From the IMG/VR virus record IMGVR_UViG_3300008258_000011, positions 1-55,946 of that record: 55,946 bases of DNA. The stretch is one strand, 5' to 3'. How positions within the stretch are numbered: the first letter of the stretch is position 1; each line of letters starts with the position of its first letter. This stretch comes from a virus. The position numbers and the translations under genes were made by a program. Under the pieces are notes generated by a model. That model ran no database searches. It worked only from the letters and a program-made list of their open reading frames with translations, and had not been told where the DNA came from. Shown here in pieces: positions 9,950 through 16,428 of the stretch.

Positions 9950-10180
9950 TTAAAATTCTCCGCCTTCCATGTTCTGAGCATCTAAGTTTACAGATGCAGT
10001 CCATTTGGCAGTGTTATTCTTGTAAATTAAAATTGATCCGTTAGTTAGTGACTGTAAGTCAACATCTAACAGATTTTCTATCGTGTTTGGTGCTACTGAT
10101 GTTTGGCTGGCTACTACTGTAGCTCCACCATCAGTGGTATTACCATATGGGTCGGATACAGTTGCTATAATATCTGCCAT
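9950..10180 (-). CDS. Small structural-region protein
   Basis: A 76-residue protein between fibre genes (MADIIATVSDPYGNTT...). The C-terminal half (DVDLQSLTNGSILIYKNNTAKWTAS) looks like the short segment found in fibre proteins just before a shaft, where the wording resembles 'is true for the given values' repeats of tail needle and fibre genes. It lies 1 nt from the upstream 111-residue gene and 12 nt from the large fibre gene, so the three are probably co-transcribed. It may be a fibre linker or an adaptor. I do not recognise a family with certainty. Confidence 0.55.
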   Translation of the reverse strand: MADIIATVSDPYGNTTDGGATVVASQTSVAPNTIENLLDVDLQSLTNGSILIYKNNTAKWTASVNLDAQNMEGGEF

Positions 10181-10181
10181 A

Positions 10182-10517
10182 TTAAATCTTTGTAATTTCT
10201 GGATTGATTAAAACAATACCTTCTACGACTCTGGTTCTTTCTCCCGTTGAAGATCTAACTTCTATGTCATATAGATACTTACCTGCTGGGATTACCCTTG
10301 ATTGCTCTGATAGTAGTTCTACTCGAACTCTACCCTGAGTCGGATTACTTATAGAAGTAGTGAAGTTATAAGCAGTCGAGGACTGATATGACTTTCTCAT
10401 TTGAGAAGCTGCAGTGAACCCAGTCAAATCTAATGGTGTTCCATCAGTATTGGCGACTGTCACGTATGTTCTGAAAAATGCACCTTGATCAACGTATAGG
10501 TTTGTTACTGTAGCCAC
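10182..10517 (-). CDS. Small beta-rich tail-associated protein (GTG start)
   Basis: A 111-residue protein with a GTG start preceded by GGGAG. It reads as a single beta-sandwich (FFRTYVTVANTDGTPLDLTGF, then GRVRVELLSEQSRVIPAGKYLYDIEV). This resembles the small baseplate or fibre-adaptor proteins of many tailed phages (BppU N-terminal-like fold; inferred from pattern only). A late-promoter-like AATAAATA lies 27 nt upstream at 10544-10551, so it is probably the first gene of a minus-strand late unit that runs into the fibre genes. The function is inferred from position and fold pattern. Confidence 0.55.
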   Translation of the reverse strand: MATVTNLYVDQGAFFRTYVTVANTDGTPLDLTGFTAASQMRKSYQSSTAYNFTTSISNPTQGRVRVELLSEQSRVIPAGKYLYDIEVRSSTGERTRVVEGIVLINPEITKI

Positions 10518-10543
10518 TTTTTATTTCTCCCAATATACATACT

Positions 10544-10551
10544 TATTTATT
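10544..10551 (-). promoter_or_regulatory. Late-promoter-like element AATAAATA
   Basis: T4-type late box variant 27 nt upstream of the GTG start of the 111-residue tail protein. Its core TAAATA matches the other late boxes in this window. Assigned by motif and position only. Confidence 0.45.
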
Positions 10552-10578
10552 GAATTTTGAAACGCTGGTTGCCAATAG

Positions 10579-10586
10579 TATAAATA
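10579..10586 (+). promoter_or_regulatory. T4-type late promoter TATAAATA
   Basis: Exact match to the T4 late consensus, on the plus strand 45 nt upstream of the ATG at 10631. It supports choosing that ATG instead of the earlier in-frame ATG at 10550, which would lie upstream of the transcription start. Confidence 0.7.
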
Positions 10587-10630
10587 GATTGAGCTCTTTG
10601 AAGCGATATTTAACCTATTATGGAGATACC

Positions 10631-11245
10631 ATGGATACTACTCAGCCTACCAGTCAAATAGTCAATACTTACGAAAAAGTCATATTCCCAACATCAATTC
10701 GTTGTTATGAATACGGCTTGACTCAAGAATTAATAGATTCTTTATTTGAACTTGTTTCTACAAAACCTACAGAAGATATAATGACATTAGAACATCCTTC
10801 TGTTGATAAATTCAAAGAAATTATTTACGATATCTGCCAAGAATTAGCTGAATTCAAAGCAGATACAAATGAAACTAGAAATGAGCCAATTCCACTCAAT
10901 GAAAAGCTAAACTATTTACCGCAGATTACTGGATCTAATATTCTATTCCAGCAACCTAAAGAACATATACCTCTGCATGCATATGAGTATACTCCACTAG
11001 TATTCACTTTTGTATTAAACACAGGAGAATACCCACAATTTACTTACTTTGCAGACACTCGTGGCGCAGTACAAACTATTCGCCAAAAAGTTTCACAGAA
11101 TTTAGTTGGAACAAGTTTCGGGCTAAGAGGTAAAGTTGGTGAAGTTATTATTACTCCTGGATACCTACAAAGATATACAGAAACTAACTTATCCGACCAA
11201 GCGCAAGTCTTCTTTAATGTTATGGTTGGGTTTGCTAGTTACTAA
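10631..11245 (+). CDS. 2OG-Fe(II) oxygenase-like protein with degenerate metal site
   Basis: A 204-residue protein and the only plus-strand gene in the fibre region. The start at 10631 follows GGAG and lies downstream of a TATAAATA late promoter. The pattern FPTSIRCYEYGL... PLHAYEYTPLVFTFVLN ... YFADTRG ... PGYLQRYTE...QAQVFFNVMV follows the layout of the putative 2OG-Fe(II) oxygenases common in marine phages (2OG-FeII_Oxy_5-like). In that family I expect an HxH-type ligand motif and a late His before the final strand. Here only one His of the first motif is visible and the late His position reads Gln/Arg. Catalysis is therefore doubtful, and a structural role is possible. Its 3' end overlaps the converging asparagine-synthetase-like gene. 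Confidence 0.5.
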   Translation: MDTTQPTSQIVNTYEKVIFPTSIRCYEYGLTQELIDSLFELVSTKPTEDIMTLEHPSVDKFKEIIYDICQELAEFKADTNETRNEPIPLNEKLNYLPQITGSNILFQQPKEHIPLHAYEYTPLVFTFVLNTGEYPQFTYFADTRGAVQTIRQKVSQNLVGTSFGLRGKVGEVIITPGYLQRYTETNLSDQAQVFFNVMVGFASY

Positions 11246-12247
11246 ACTATAATCTTCCAATAAAAACATCCAAGAGGGGTTCGAATTTGAAAGATTCGAT
11301 ACCCCTTTTGTTTTATTCCAAGAATAGTGTGCGTTGCCACTATATTCTTCTATAAGCTGTCGCATCTCCCATCTATGAGTTAGCGGATTGCCAACTTCTT
11401 TAGTAAATGGTTTGGTTGTAGTTATTGCATATCTTTGAAAATCTTCAGTATCAAAAAAGTGATAAACATTATCACGATTATTAGTAGTTACTAGAGCATC
11501 AAATTTTGCTGTATACCAGTCTAGGTTAAAAATGAACCACCATCTCAAATCTCTAACAGTCTCGATTTTCTTTGGGCTGGCTTCTATCATTGGTTTTAAA
11601 AATTCCAACTTTTCATCAGTTATACACTTACTGTAATGTGCCAATGGATCTTCATAATTAAACTGATGGTGAAATAAAGTCACTGAGGAATTTTTAGAAA
11701 AATCATCTGTTGGTCCAAACAACTGATTGCCCATAAATCCAGTTACATAAATTTGATCGGTTTCCTCAAATTCTTTTGTTTTGGTAACTGATATTTTATA
11801 TTCAATACCCAGCGGCAAAATATAGCGATCAAACATATCTCCAGATTCTAATATTGAAGAATACGTTCCATATACTCTAATCTGAGATTTATCATTTGCG
11901 AACTTTAGTAATGCAAATAGAGCTAAGGTACTATCAATCCCACCAGACCAAACAACATTAATTACTTTATCCAAAGAAAGTAACTCAACACACCTTTCTT
12001 CAATAACTTGCTCAAAAGATTTACTAAAACTTTTTGTAGTTGGAATTGGTGCCAAATTAGGTTTTATATTGATATAATGTGGTATAGTGCTAGTTCTATC
12101 GTATACAAGGTTTTGAGTATCCATTCCAAAATTTCTATATTTCTGAAATAGTTCTGGGGTATATTCTTTCGACAAATAAGGAAGAACTTCCTTAGATTCT
12201 ATCTTATCTGGAACTGAAAACACATTGTAATATAAAACTTGTAGCAT
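11189..12247 (-). CDS. Asparagine-synthetase-like PP-loop ATPase (no glutaminase domain)
   Basis: A 352-residue protein with a PP-loop SGGIDST at residues 101-107 after strand INVVW, followed by ALFALLKF and a second strand RVYGTYS. This is the layout of the synthetase domain of asparagine synthetase-type ATP pyrophosphatases, which adenylate a carboxylate and pass it to an amine. There is no N-terminal Cys glutaminase domain: the first 90 residues are unrelated and start MLQVLYYNVF. It would have to use free ammonia or another amine, as the lasso-peptide McjC family does with a peptide amine. It sits two genes from a radical SAM/SPASM enzyme under its own late promoter and hairpin. The substrate is unknown; the role in peptide maturation is my inference. 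Confidence 0.65.
   Translation of the reverse strand: MLQVLYYNVFSVPDKIESKEVLPYLSKEYTPELFQKYRNFGMDTQNLVYDRTSTIPHYINIKPNLAPIPTTKSFSKSFEQVIEERCVELLSLDKVINVVWSGGIDSTLALFALLKFANDKSQIRVYGTYSSILESGDMFDRYILPLGIEYKISVTKTKEFEETDQIYVTGFMGNQLFGPTDDFSKNSSVTLFHHQFNYEDPLAHYSKCITDEKLEFLKPMIEASPKKIETVRDLRWWFIFNLDWYTAKFDALVTTNNRDNVYHFFDTEDFQRYAITTTKPFTKEVGNPLTHRWEMRQLIEEYSGNAHYSWNKTKGVSNLSNSNPSWMFLLEDYSLVTSKPNHNIKEDLRLVG
11276..11312 (+). terminator. Intrinsic terminator embedded in the opposing gene
   Basis: On the plus strand, GGGGTTCGAAT pairs with ATTCGA-T-ACCCC: 11 bp with one bulged T and a 7-nt loop. It is followed by TTTTGTTTTATT. It lies about 30 nt after the oxygenase-like gene and inside the coding sequence of the converging minus-strand gene. 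Confidence 0.7.
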
Positions 12248-12266
12248 AATACCCTCAAATGAAATA

Positions 12267-12286
12267 AAGGGAGCCGTAGCTCCCTT
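12267..12286 (-). terminator. Hairpin AAGGGAGC/GCTCCCTT with TACG loop
   Basis: A perfect 8-bp stem closed by C-G around a UACG tetraloop (a UNCG type, extra stable) on the minus strand, followed by TTTATTTC. It lies after the TRAP-like gene and before the asparagine-synthetase-like gene. A late box (GATAAATA) sits directly on its 5' side. Confidence 0.65.
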
Positions 12287-12287
12287 A

Positions 12288-12295
12288 TATTTATC
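12288..12295 (-). promoter_or_regulatory. Late promoter GATAAATA
   Basis: TAAATA-core late box 40 nt upstream of the asparagine-synthetase-like start, abutting the hairpin at 12267-12286. Transcripts would begin inside or at the hairpin. Confidence 0.55.
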
Positions 12296-12304
12296 ACTTA
12301 CAAA

Positions 12305-13252
12305 TTACTGTGCTTGAATACTTTGCACTAAACCTTTTGTAAAGTAGTATTGGAACTTTTCATATACAGAAGAAGTTACTTGCTTAAACTTTTGCTCTTC
12401 AGAAGCAGACATCTTAACAACTTCAACACCTTTAGCTTTACACTCAGCCAAGATATTTGGAATGTCAGCAACTGATTCACGACGCTCTTTGCGAGCAGCA
12501 TTAAATGCAGCAGTAGCCATAACTTCTTGAGTTTCTTGATCAAACTGCTTGAAGAAATCTTGGTTTACAATAATGCTAGTCAAGAACAAGCTATGTGCAG
12601 TATCATTAACTACAGCGAATGCTTCATTCTGTTGTAGTGGGAAAATACGTACATATGTAGATTCACCAGCAGAGATAACACCAGCATCAGCTGCTTCGTT
12701 CATTTCTTCAAGAGCAATATCTTTATTTGGTAGTGCGCCAAGTGCTTTGAAAGTTTCAACAGCAACTGGACTACGGCTAGTACGAACATTTTGTCCTTCC
12801 CAAGCTGCAACAGTATCAGCACGGAAATTCGCTGGAACTACACGGAAGCCACCAGAGTAAGTGAAAGACATCGCTTTGATATTCGACTGCTTAGAAACAC
12901 CAGCTAATAAATCAGTACCAATTGAACCTTCTAAAACGGCATCAGCGTGGTCATGGTCACGGAATAAGAATGGTAGATCCAACGCATGTAGATCTTTATT
13001 ATAGTCAGCTAACCAAGTAGTGTAGATATGACTCATTTCGATTGCGCCAGTATTGACTAATTCCATTAGTTCATTCTTGGTGATCTTCTTACCATCGTTA
13101 TATTTTGTAGCATAGTCAGAAAGTGACAACACTTCAATGTTAAATTTTCCACCAGTTTGTTCATTAACTTCTTTAGCGAATGAATCTGCTACCTTTAGAA
13201 ACAAACCAATTGGCTCATGAGCGATAACCCATTTAACGTGTTTTTGTTCCAC
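12305..13252 (-). CDS. TRAP-type (DctP-like) solute-binding protein without signal peptide
   Basis: A 315-residue protein that aligns by eye over its full length with mature TRAP transporter solute-binding proteins (DctP/SiaP family). Landmarks are SFAKEVNEQTGGKFNIEVLS (residues 24-43), LDLPFLFRDHDHADAVL (91-107), and WEGQNVRTSRSPVAVETFKALGA (151-173). R157 in NVRTS corresponds to the Arg that binds the substrate carboxylate in the family. These proteins are normally periplasmic and feed DctQM permeases. Here translation starts at a GTG after AAAGGAG directly at the mature sequence (MEQKHVKWVIAHEP), with no signal peptide and no permease gene. It is co-transcribed with a radical SAM enzyme in a late, tail-fibre context. 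The role is unknown: a cytoplasmic ligand binder, or a virion part captured from a host gene. Confidence 0.85.
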   Translation of the reverse strand: MEQKHVKWVIAHEPIGLFLKVADSFAKEVNEQTGGKFNIEVLSLSDYATKYNDGKKITKNELMELVNTGAIEMSHIYTTWLADYNKDLHALDLPFLFRDHDHADAVLEGSIGTDLLAGVSKQSNIKAMSFTYSGGFRVVPANFRADTVAAWEGQNVRTSRSPVAVETFKALGALPNKDIALEEMNEAADAGVISAGESTYVRIFPLQQNEAFAVVNDTAHSLFLTSIIVNQDFFKQFDQETQEVMATAAFNAARKERRESVADIPNILAECKAKGVEVVKMSASEEQKFKQVTSSVYEKFQYYFTKGLVQSIQAQ

Positions 13253-13577
13253 TTACATCTCCTTTATTTTTTCTAAAAATTAGATAGTCTGCCATCGATG
13301 TGTCAGCTACCCAGCATTCAATTCCATTAACTTTAATAAGCATAACTACTGGAATCTTATCCTTAATCAGGACATCCTTGTAGTTATTTATAAAATTTAA
13401 TTGTCTGCGAGTCCCTTTTACCTCAAATTCAGGCAATTGTATATTAAAATTATTGCTTTGATACACAATTGTCTCTGAATTGTAGTGATATACGTTTGCA
13501 AGCGTATACTTGTTAAGATTCTTACCGAACTTTGGAAACTGGTTAAGTTCCCAAATTTTGCAATCTAAAAACGCCAT
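13233..13577 (-). CDS. Unknown 114-residue protein of the radical SAM island
   Basis: I do not recognise this protein. It is mixed alpha/beta with a central cluster (KDKIPVVMLIKVNGIECWVADTSMADYLIF) that could form a small beta-sheet domain. It has two Cys, no signal peptide and no membrane segment. Its ATG overlaps the end of the radical SAM gene (shared base at 13577), and its 3' end overlaps the TRAP-like start by 20 nt, so the three genes are translationally coupled. Such placement would suit a partner or recognition protein of the radical SAM enzyme, but it has no obvious PqqD-like signature. Confidence 0.6.
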   Translation of the reverse strand: MAFLDCKIWELNQFPKFGKNLNKYTLANVYHYNSETIVYQSNNFNIQLPEFEVKGTRRQLNFINNYKDVLIKDKIPVVMLIKVNGIECWVADTSMADYLIFRKNKGDVSGTKTR

Positions 13578-15046
13578 TATTGTGGGACTGTAGGTACAGT
13601 TACGATAGGAATATTAACTGGCTTGCGTACTTTCCAAGATTTACTCTTACCACCAGATTTCACAAAATCAATGTCAATAACTGGAATAGAAGTAACACCA
13701 TCAAACCTAATCTTCTCACCTTGTATTTCTGTAAGAATTAAACCATCCGTAAGAACGAATAGCGAACTAGCTAAGATTCCTAAGTTATAATAAAATAAGT
13801 TTTCGCATGCTTGGGTCCAGTACTTATCTTCTAAAAACAAGCAAGCACCTTGACATAACTGAACTACTGGACATGATGGGCACTCAGCTCTAGTTGACCA
13901 GTGATATGAGTTAGTCAATCTAACATTATCTAAGTCATCAATATTACCCAAATTGTGCTTGGTTAAAGACGATGTATTTTGACAAGTAGTAACATTACCC
14001 TTCATATCAATGGCAATATTATCTTCTTTATCCATACCACACTTTTGACCAATAACTTCAGCAGGTCTTTGATATACTAGAGATTCAAAAAAGCTAGTTA
14101 CTTTCTGATTAACAGTCCAGCTAAATTGATTTCTGGTATTAATAGTTTCCCAGAAAAGTGCGTGTAGAATTTCTTTCTTTTCGTCTGGAGTTTGCAAAGA
14201 ATGTGCCATACCAGATTCATCATAAGGTAACATTAGTTCTTCAGTAGTTACTTGAAGTTCCATTTCATCAACCCCTACATGCTCATAGCCTAAATCTTTA
14301 CGATTTAATTTATCACAAATAAAATCTCTAACTGCAGCAATAGAAACATTCTCACGAGTTAATACGCAGTTAAAAGTGAATCTACCTTGACCCATAGTTT
14401 TTAGAGCATAAACTACAGCATCTTTAGCCTTTGGCTCATCTAGTGGATCTGGTCCACGATTTTGTGCATGTAATGGACCATCGTGCGACATACCAACAGA
14501 GAATCCCATTGAACGCAACCAATCAACTTTATCTCGATCTAAAAGTGAACCATTAGTCACCATCATAAACTGTGCGTTAGGATATACTCTTTTCATTTTC
14601 TCAGCCAGTGGCTTTAGGGTTTTCCAATAAACCATCGGCTCACCACCCCAAAACTCAAGACGGAATCTATCGTAAGTACCAAAACTAAAATTTTCTTTCA
14701 TTTTCTTAATCAACTCTTCAGCATCTTCTGGACCGCCAACGGGATCGTGTGGTTGATGAGCTTGATTGCAATAAGAACACGCATAGTTACACTTAAGACC
14801 CATTGTAATCTTAACTACAGTTGGGGTGCGTGATTTAGTTCCGTGAAGTTTTGGATCGTGGGGGTTTGTTACTTTTGCTGGAGTCCACTTCTTTACATCT
14901 ATTTGATATGTTAATCCATTTGAGATGTATTCCAGAGAAGGTTTCTCGCCAGTTTCTTCCCAATACATCTCTGATGTCATTGGGTCATAAACTAAAACCT
15001 GTTTCACTTCATTTGATCCTTGAAGAATCATTTTATAAGCAGCCAT
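13577..15046 (-). CDS. Radical SAM/SPASM peptide-modifying enzyme
   Basis: A 489-residue enzyme. The radical SAM motif CNYACSYC gives C86, C90 and C93 (CxxxCxxC, binding the SAM [4Fe-4S] cluster), followed by GGEP at 134-137. A complete SPASM domain follows: C336-x13-G350-x4-C355, then C389-x2-C392-x5-C398-x3-C402, and C414, enough for two auxiliary clusters. SPASM enzymes (anSME, PqqE, AlbA, thioether maturases) modify peptides or proteins, often at Cys. The start at 15046 follows AAAGGA. Upstream are a late promoter and a 12-bp hairpin. The nearby 17-Cys protein (16059-16427) is the obvious candidate substrate. Family assignment is firm; substrate and reaction are inferred. Confidence 0.92.
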   Translation of the reverse strand: MAAYKMILQGSNEVKQVLVYDPMTSEMYWEETGEKPSLEYISNGLTYQIDVKKWTPAKVTNPHDPKLHGTKSRTPTVVKITMGLKCNYACSYCNQAHQPHDPVGGPEDAEELIKKMKENFSFGTYDRFRLEFWGGEPMVYWKTLKPLAEKMKRVYPNAQFMMVTNGSLLDRDKVDWLRSMGFSVGMSHDGPLHAQNRGPDPLDEPKAKDAVVYALKTMGQGRFTFNCVLTRENVSIAAVRDFICDKLNRKDLGYEHVGVDEMELQVTTEELMLPYDESGMAHSLQTPDEKKEILHALFWETINTRNQFSWTVNQKVTSFFESLVYQRPAEVIGQKCGMDKEDNIAIDMKGNVTTCQNTSSLTKHNLGNIDDLDNVRLTNSYHWSTRAECPSCPVVQLCQGACLFLEDKYWTQACENLFYYNLGILASSLFVLTDGLILTEIQGEKIRFDGVTSIPVIDIDFVKSGGKSKSWKVRKPVNIPIVTVPTVPQ

Positions 15047-15069
15047 GTAATTCCTTTATAATAAATGTA

Positions 15070-15097
15070 AAATACCTTGTGGTGACACAAGGTATTT
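15070..15097 (-). terminator. Perfect 12-bp hairpin AAATACCTTGTG / CACAAGGTATTT
   Basis: A 12-bp perfect stem with a 4-nt loop (TCAC on the minus strand), followed by an AT-rich stretch. It lies between the 309-residue gene and the radical SAM gene. The late box CTAAATA overlaps its 5' arm. It may terminate the upstream unit and also form the 5' end of the radical SAM mRNA. Confidence 0.65.
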
Positions 15098-15100
15098 AGT
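15093..15100 (-). promoter_or_regulatory. Late promoter ACTAAATA before the radical SAM gene
   Basis: TAAATA-core late box overlapping the 5' arm of the hairpin, about 47 nt upstream of the radical SAM ATG. It indicates late expression of the enzyme, together with virion genes. Confidence 0.55.
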
Positions 15101-15116
15101 AGTACTTGCGCAAGAC

Positions 15117-16046
15117 TTAAATAATTTCAACCCAAAGTTCAGCGTAAGATTCAAACTGACCAAGATCAAATTTAAGTTTAGAAAAATCTCCAGCATCTAA
15201 CTCGGATATATCTAACTTAACACCAAACGTACCTGCACCAGAAGATACTCGTGTTTTGTTAATAAATCCATTAACTACACGAATATTATATGTGTTAGCA
15301 TTTTCTGGGTATAATCCCTTTTCAACATTAACTTCTATATTATACTTTGCCGCTGGCAAACTAACTTTGTATTTGTTTGATCTAGTAGGTTGACCTTGTG
15401 CATTTACTGCAAATAATCTAGTTTGTTCTGCATCAATAATCTGGGATCCATCTTCATTTTTAATTACAAATGTTAGATATGAAACTAGATTTTCATTAAT
15501 CCATAGATGTCTTTCTTGAGTAGTCATTTCCTCAACATCAGAATTTAAGATTATTGTATCAGCAGCGTCACCTTCGTGATTATTAAAGTAGAAATTTATT
15601 AAAGAACAATTAAATCCTGTTGCAGCAGCATCAAATGTTTTTACGTAAAATATAGGTAAGAGATTTTCAGTGTATCGTTTGTTAATATCTCTATGTAATT
15701 CAGTACCGTGGTAATTTGGCACTGATGATTTTTTAGATTTTCCAAAAGCTAAAACATCTAAAATCTCAAAAGAATTAGTTAGTACATTATACTCTGCATA
15801 ATACGCATTATGATCGGTTACCATAGGAAAATCGGCTGCCGTAAAAGTTCGCTCAAGCAAGGTTTCGTATGAAAGTTCTATATCGTCTTCTCTAGTCAAA
15901 TCTGGACGGATTACCTTTTCAATTTTAACAATAACTGTATCAGAAGAGTATTGTTGAGTGATTCGAATATTAGGGTTTACGCCAATAGGTGTATTTTCTA
16001 AATGGTCAAATCCAGTAATTATTGTTTTTGTTAATTTTACAGTCAT
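15117..16046 (-). CDS. Unknown 309-residue beta-rich protein, probably virion-associated
   Basis: I do not recognise this protein. The frame starts MTVKLTKTIITGFDHLENTPIGV after AAGGAT. Its C-terminal half reads like a beta-sandwich (KYKVSLPAAKYNIEVNVEKG, YNIRVVNGFINKT, KLDISELDAGDFSKLKFDLG). It lies 12 nt after the Cys-rich protein and upstream of the radical SAM gene, in the fibre-gene block. It lacks Cys clusters (one Cys only) and a signal peptide. It could be a fibre tip, an adaptor, or a protein that presents or assembles the Cys-rich neighbour. Function is unknown. Confidence 0.6.
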   Translation of the reverse strand: MTVKLTKTIITGFDHLENTPIGVNPNIRITQQYSSDTVIVKIEKVIRPDLTREDDIELSYETLLERTFTAADFPMVTDHNAYYAEYNVLTNSFEILDVLAFGKSKKSSVPNYHGTELHRDINKRYTENLLPIFYVKTFDAAATGFNCSLINFYFNNHEGDAADTIILNSDVEEMTTQERHLWINENLVSYLTFVIKNEDGSQIIDAEQTRLFAVNAQGQPTRSNKYKVSLPAAKYNIEVNVEKGLYPENANTYNIRVVNGFINKTRVSSGAGTFGVKLDISELDAGDFSKLKFDLGQFESYAELWVEII

Positions 16047-16058
16047 TTTTTATAATCC

Positions 16059-16427
16059 TTAACAGTTACAGTTACATGCGCAGTTACAGTTACATGCGCA
16101 GTTACAGTTACAGTTCACACGCAAGTATCTAAAATGACCCATACTTTGTTCTTGAGATTCGTGACGTAAACCATCGTTATATGAAGTTTGACGGAACACG
16201 TTCAAACGGAAGTCAGTAACGTGCACGTTGAACGCTAAGTCGGCAGCATCACAGTTACCGCAGTTACAGTTACATGCATCATTACATGCGTTACACGCAC
16301 AAGCCCATCCGCAGTTACCGTTTGAATCGTTTACACCACGATTACCAGTGTCTCCCTGCCATGTCCAAAATAAACCATTAAGGTCTGTGCCGTTTGATAT
16401 TCTAAATCCAGTTGCAGCTACAGGCAT
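16059..16427 (-). CDS. Cysteine-rich repeat protein, candidate radical SAM substrate
   Basis: A 122-residue protein with 17 Cys. It starts MPVAATGFRISNGTDLNGLFWTWQG after GGAG. A central cluster holds Cys at 39, 43, 45, 48, 52, 54, 56 and 59 (pattern with ACNCNCGNC). Residues 67-104 form a Cys-free linker. The C-terminus is NCNCNCACNCNCACNCNC: nine Cys at every second position from 106 to 122, alternating only with Asn or Ala. In an extended strand all these Cys face one side. No signal peptide is present. It directly follows an S74 tail fibre gene and lies two genes from a radical SAM/SPASM enzyme. I infer a virion protein matured by Cys modification (thioether cross-links or similar), or a metal-binding one. 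Confidence 0.75.
   Translation of the reverse strand: MPVAATGFRISNGTDLNGLFWTWQGDTGNRGVNDSNGNCGWACACNACNDACNCNCGNCDAADLAFNVHVTDFRLNVFRQTSYNDGLRHESQEQSMGHFRYLRVNCNCNCACNCNCACNCNC
16062..16112. repeat. 18-bp tandem repeat encoding the Cys-Asn/Ala tail
   Basis: About three copies of an 18-bp unit built from agttac and atgcgc hexamers. They encode the terminal alternating Cys-Asn/Cys-Ala stretch. The unit can expand or contract in frame. Confidence 0.75.
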
Positions 16428-16428
16428 A

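Noticed and set aside
4278-9953. Series of plus-strand ORFs (4278-4529, 4755-5108, 5259-5927, 7452-7880, 8490-8831, 9339-9734) rich in Val/Pro/Ala
   Set aside because: They are mirror readings of the low-complexity fibre genes on the minus strand. They lack ribosome-binding sites and recognisable domains.
16062-16112. 18-bp tandem repeat as a possible CRISPR or integration array
   Set aside because: Units are contiguous without spacers, in frame, and encode the Cys-Asn/Ala tail.
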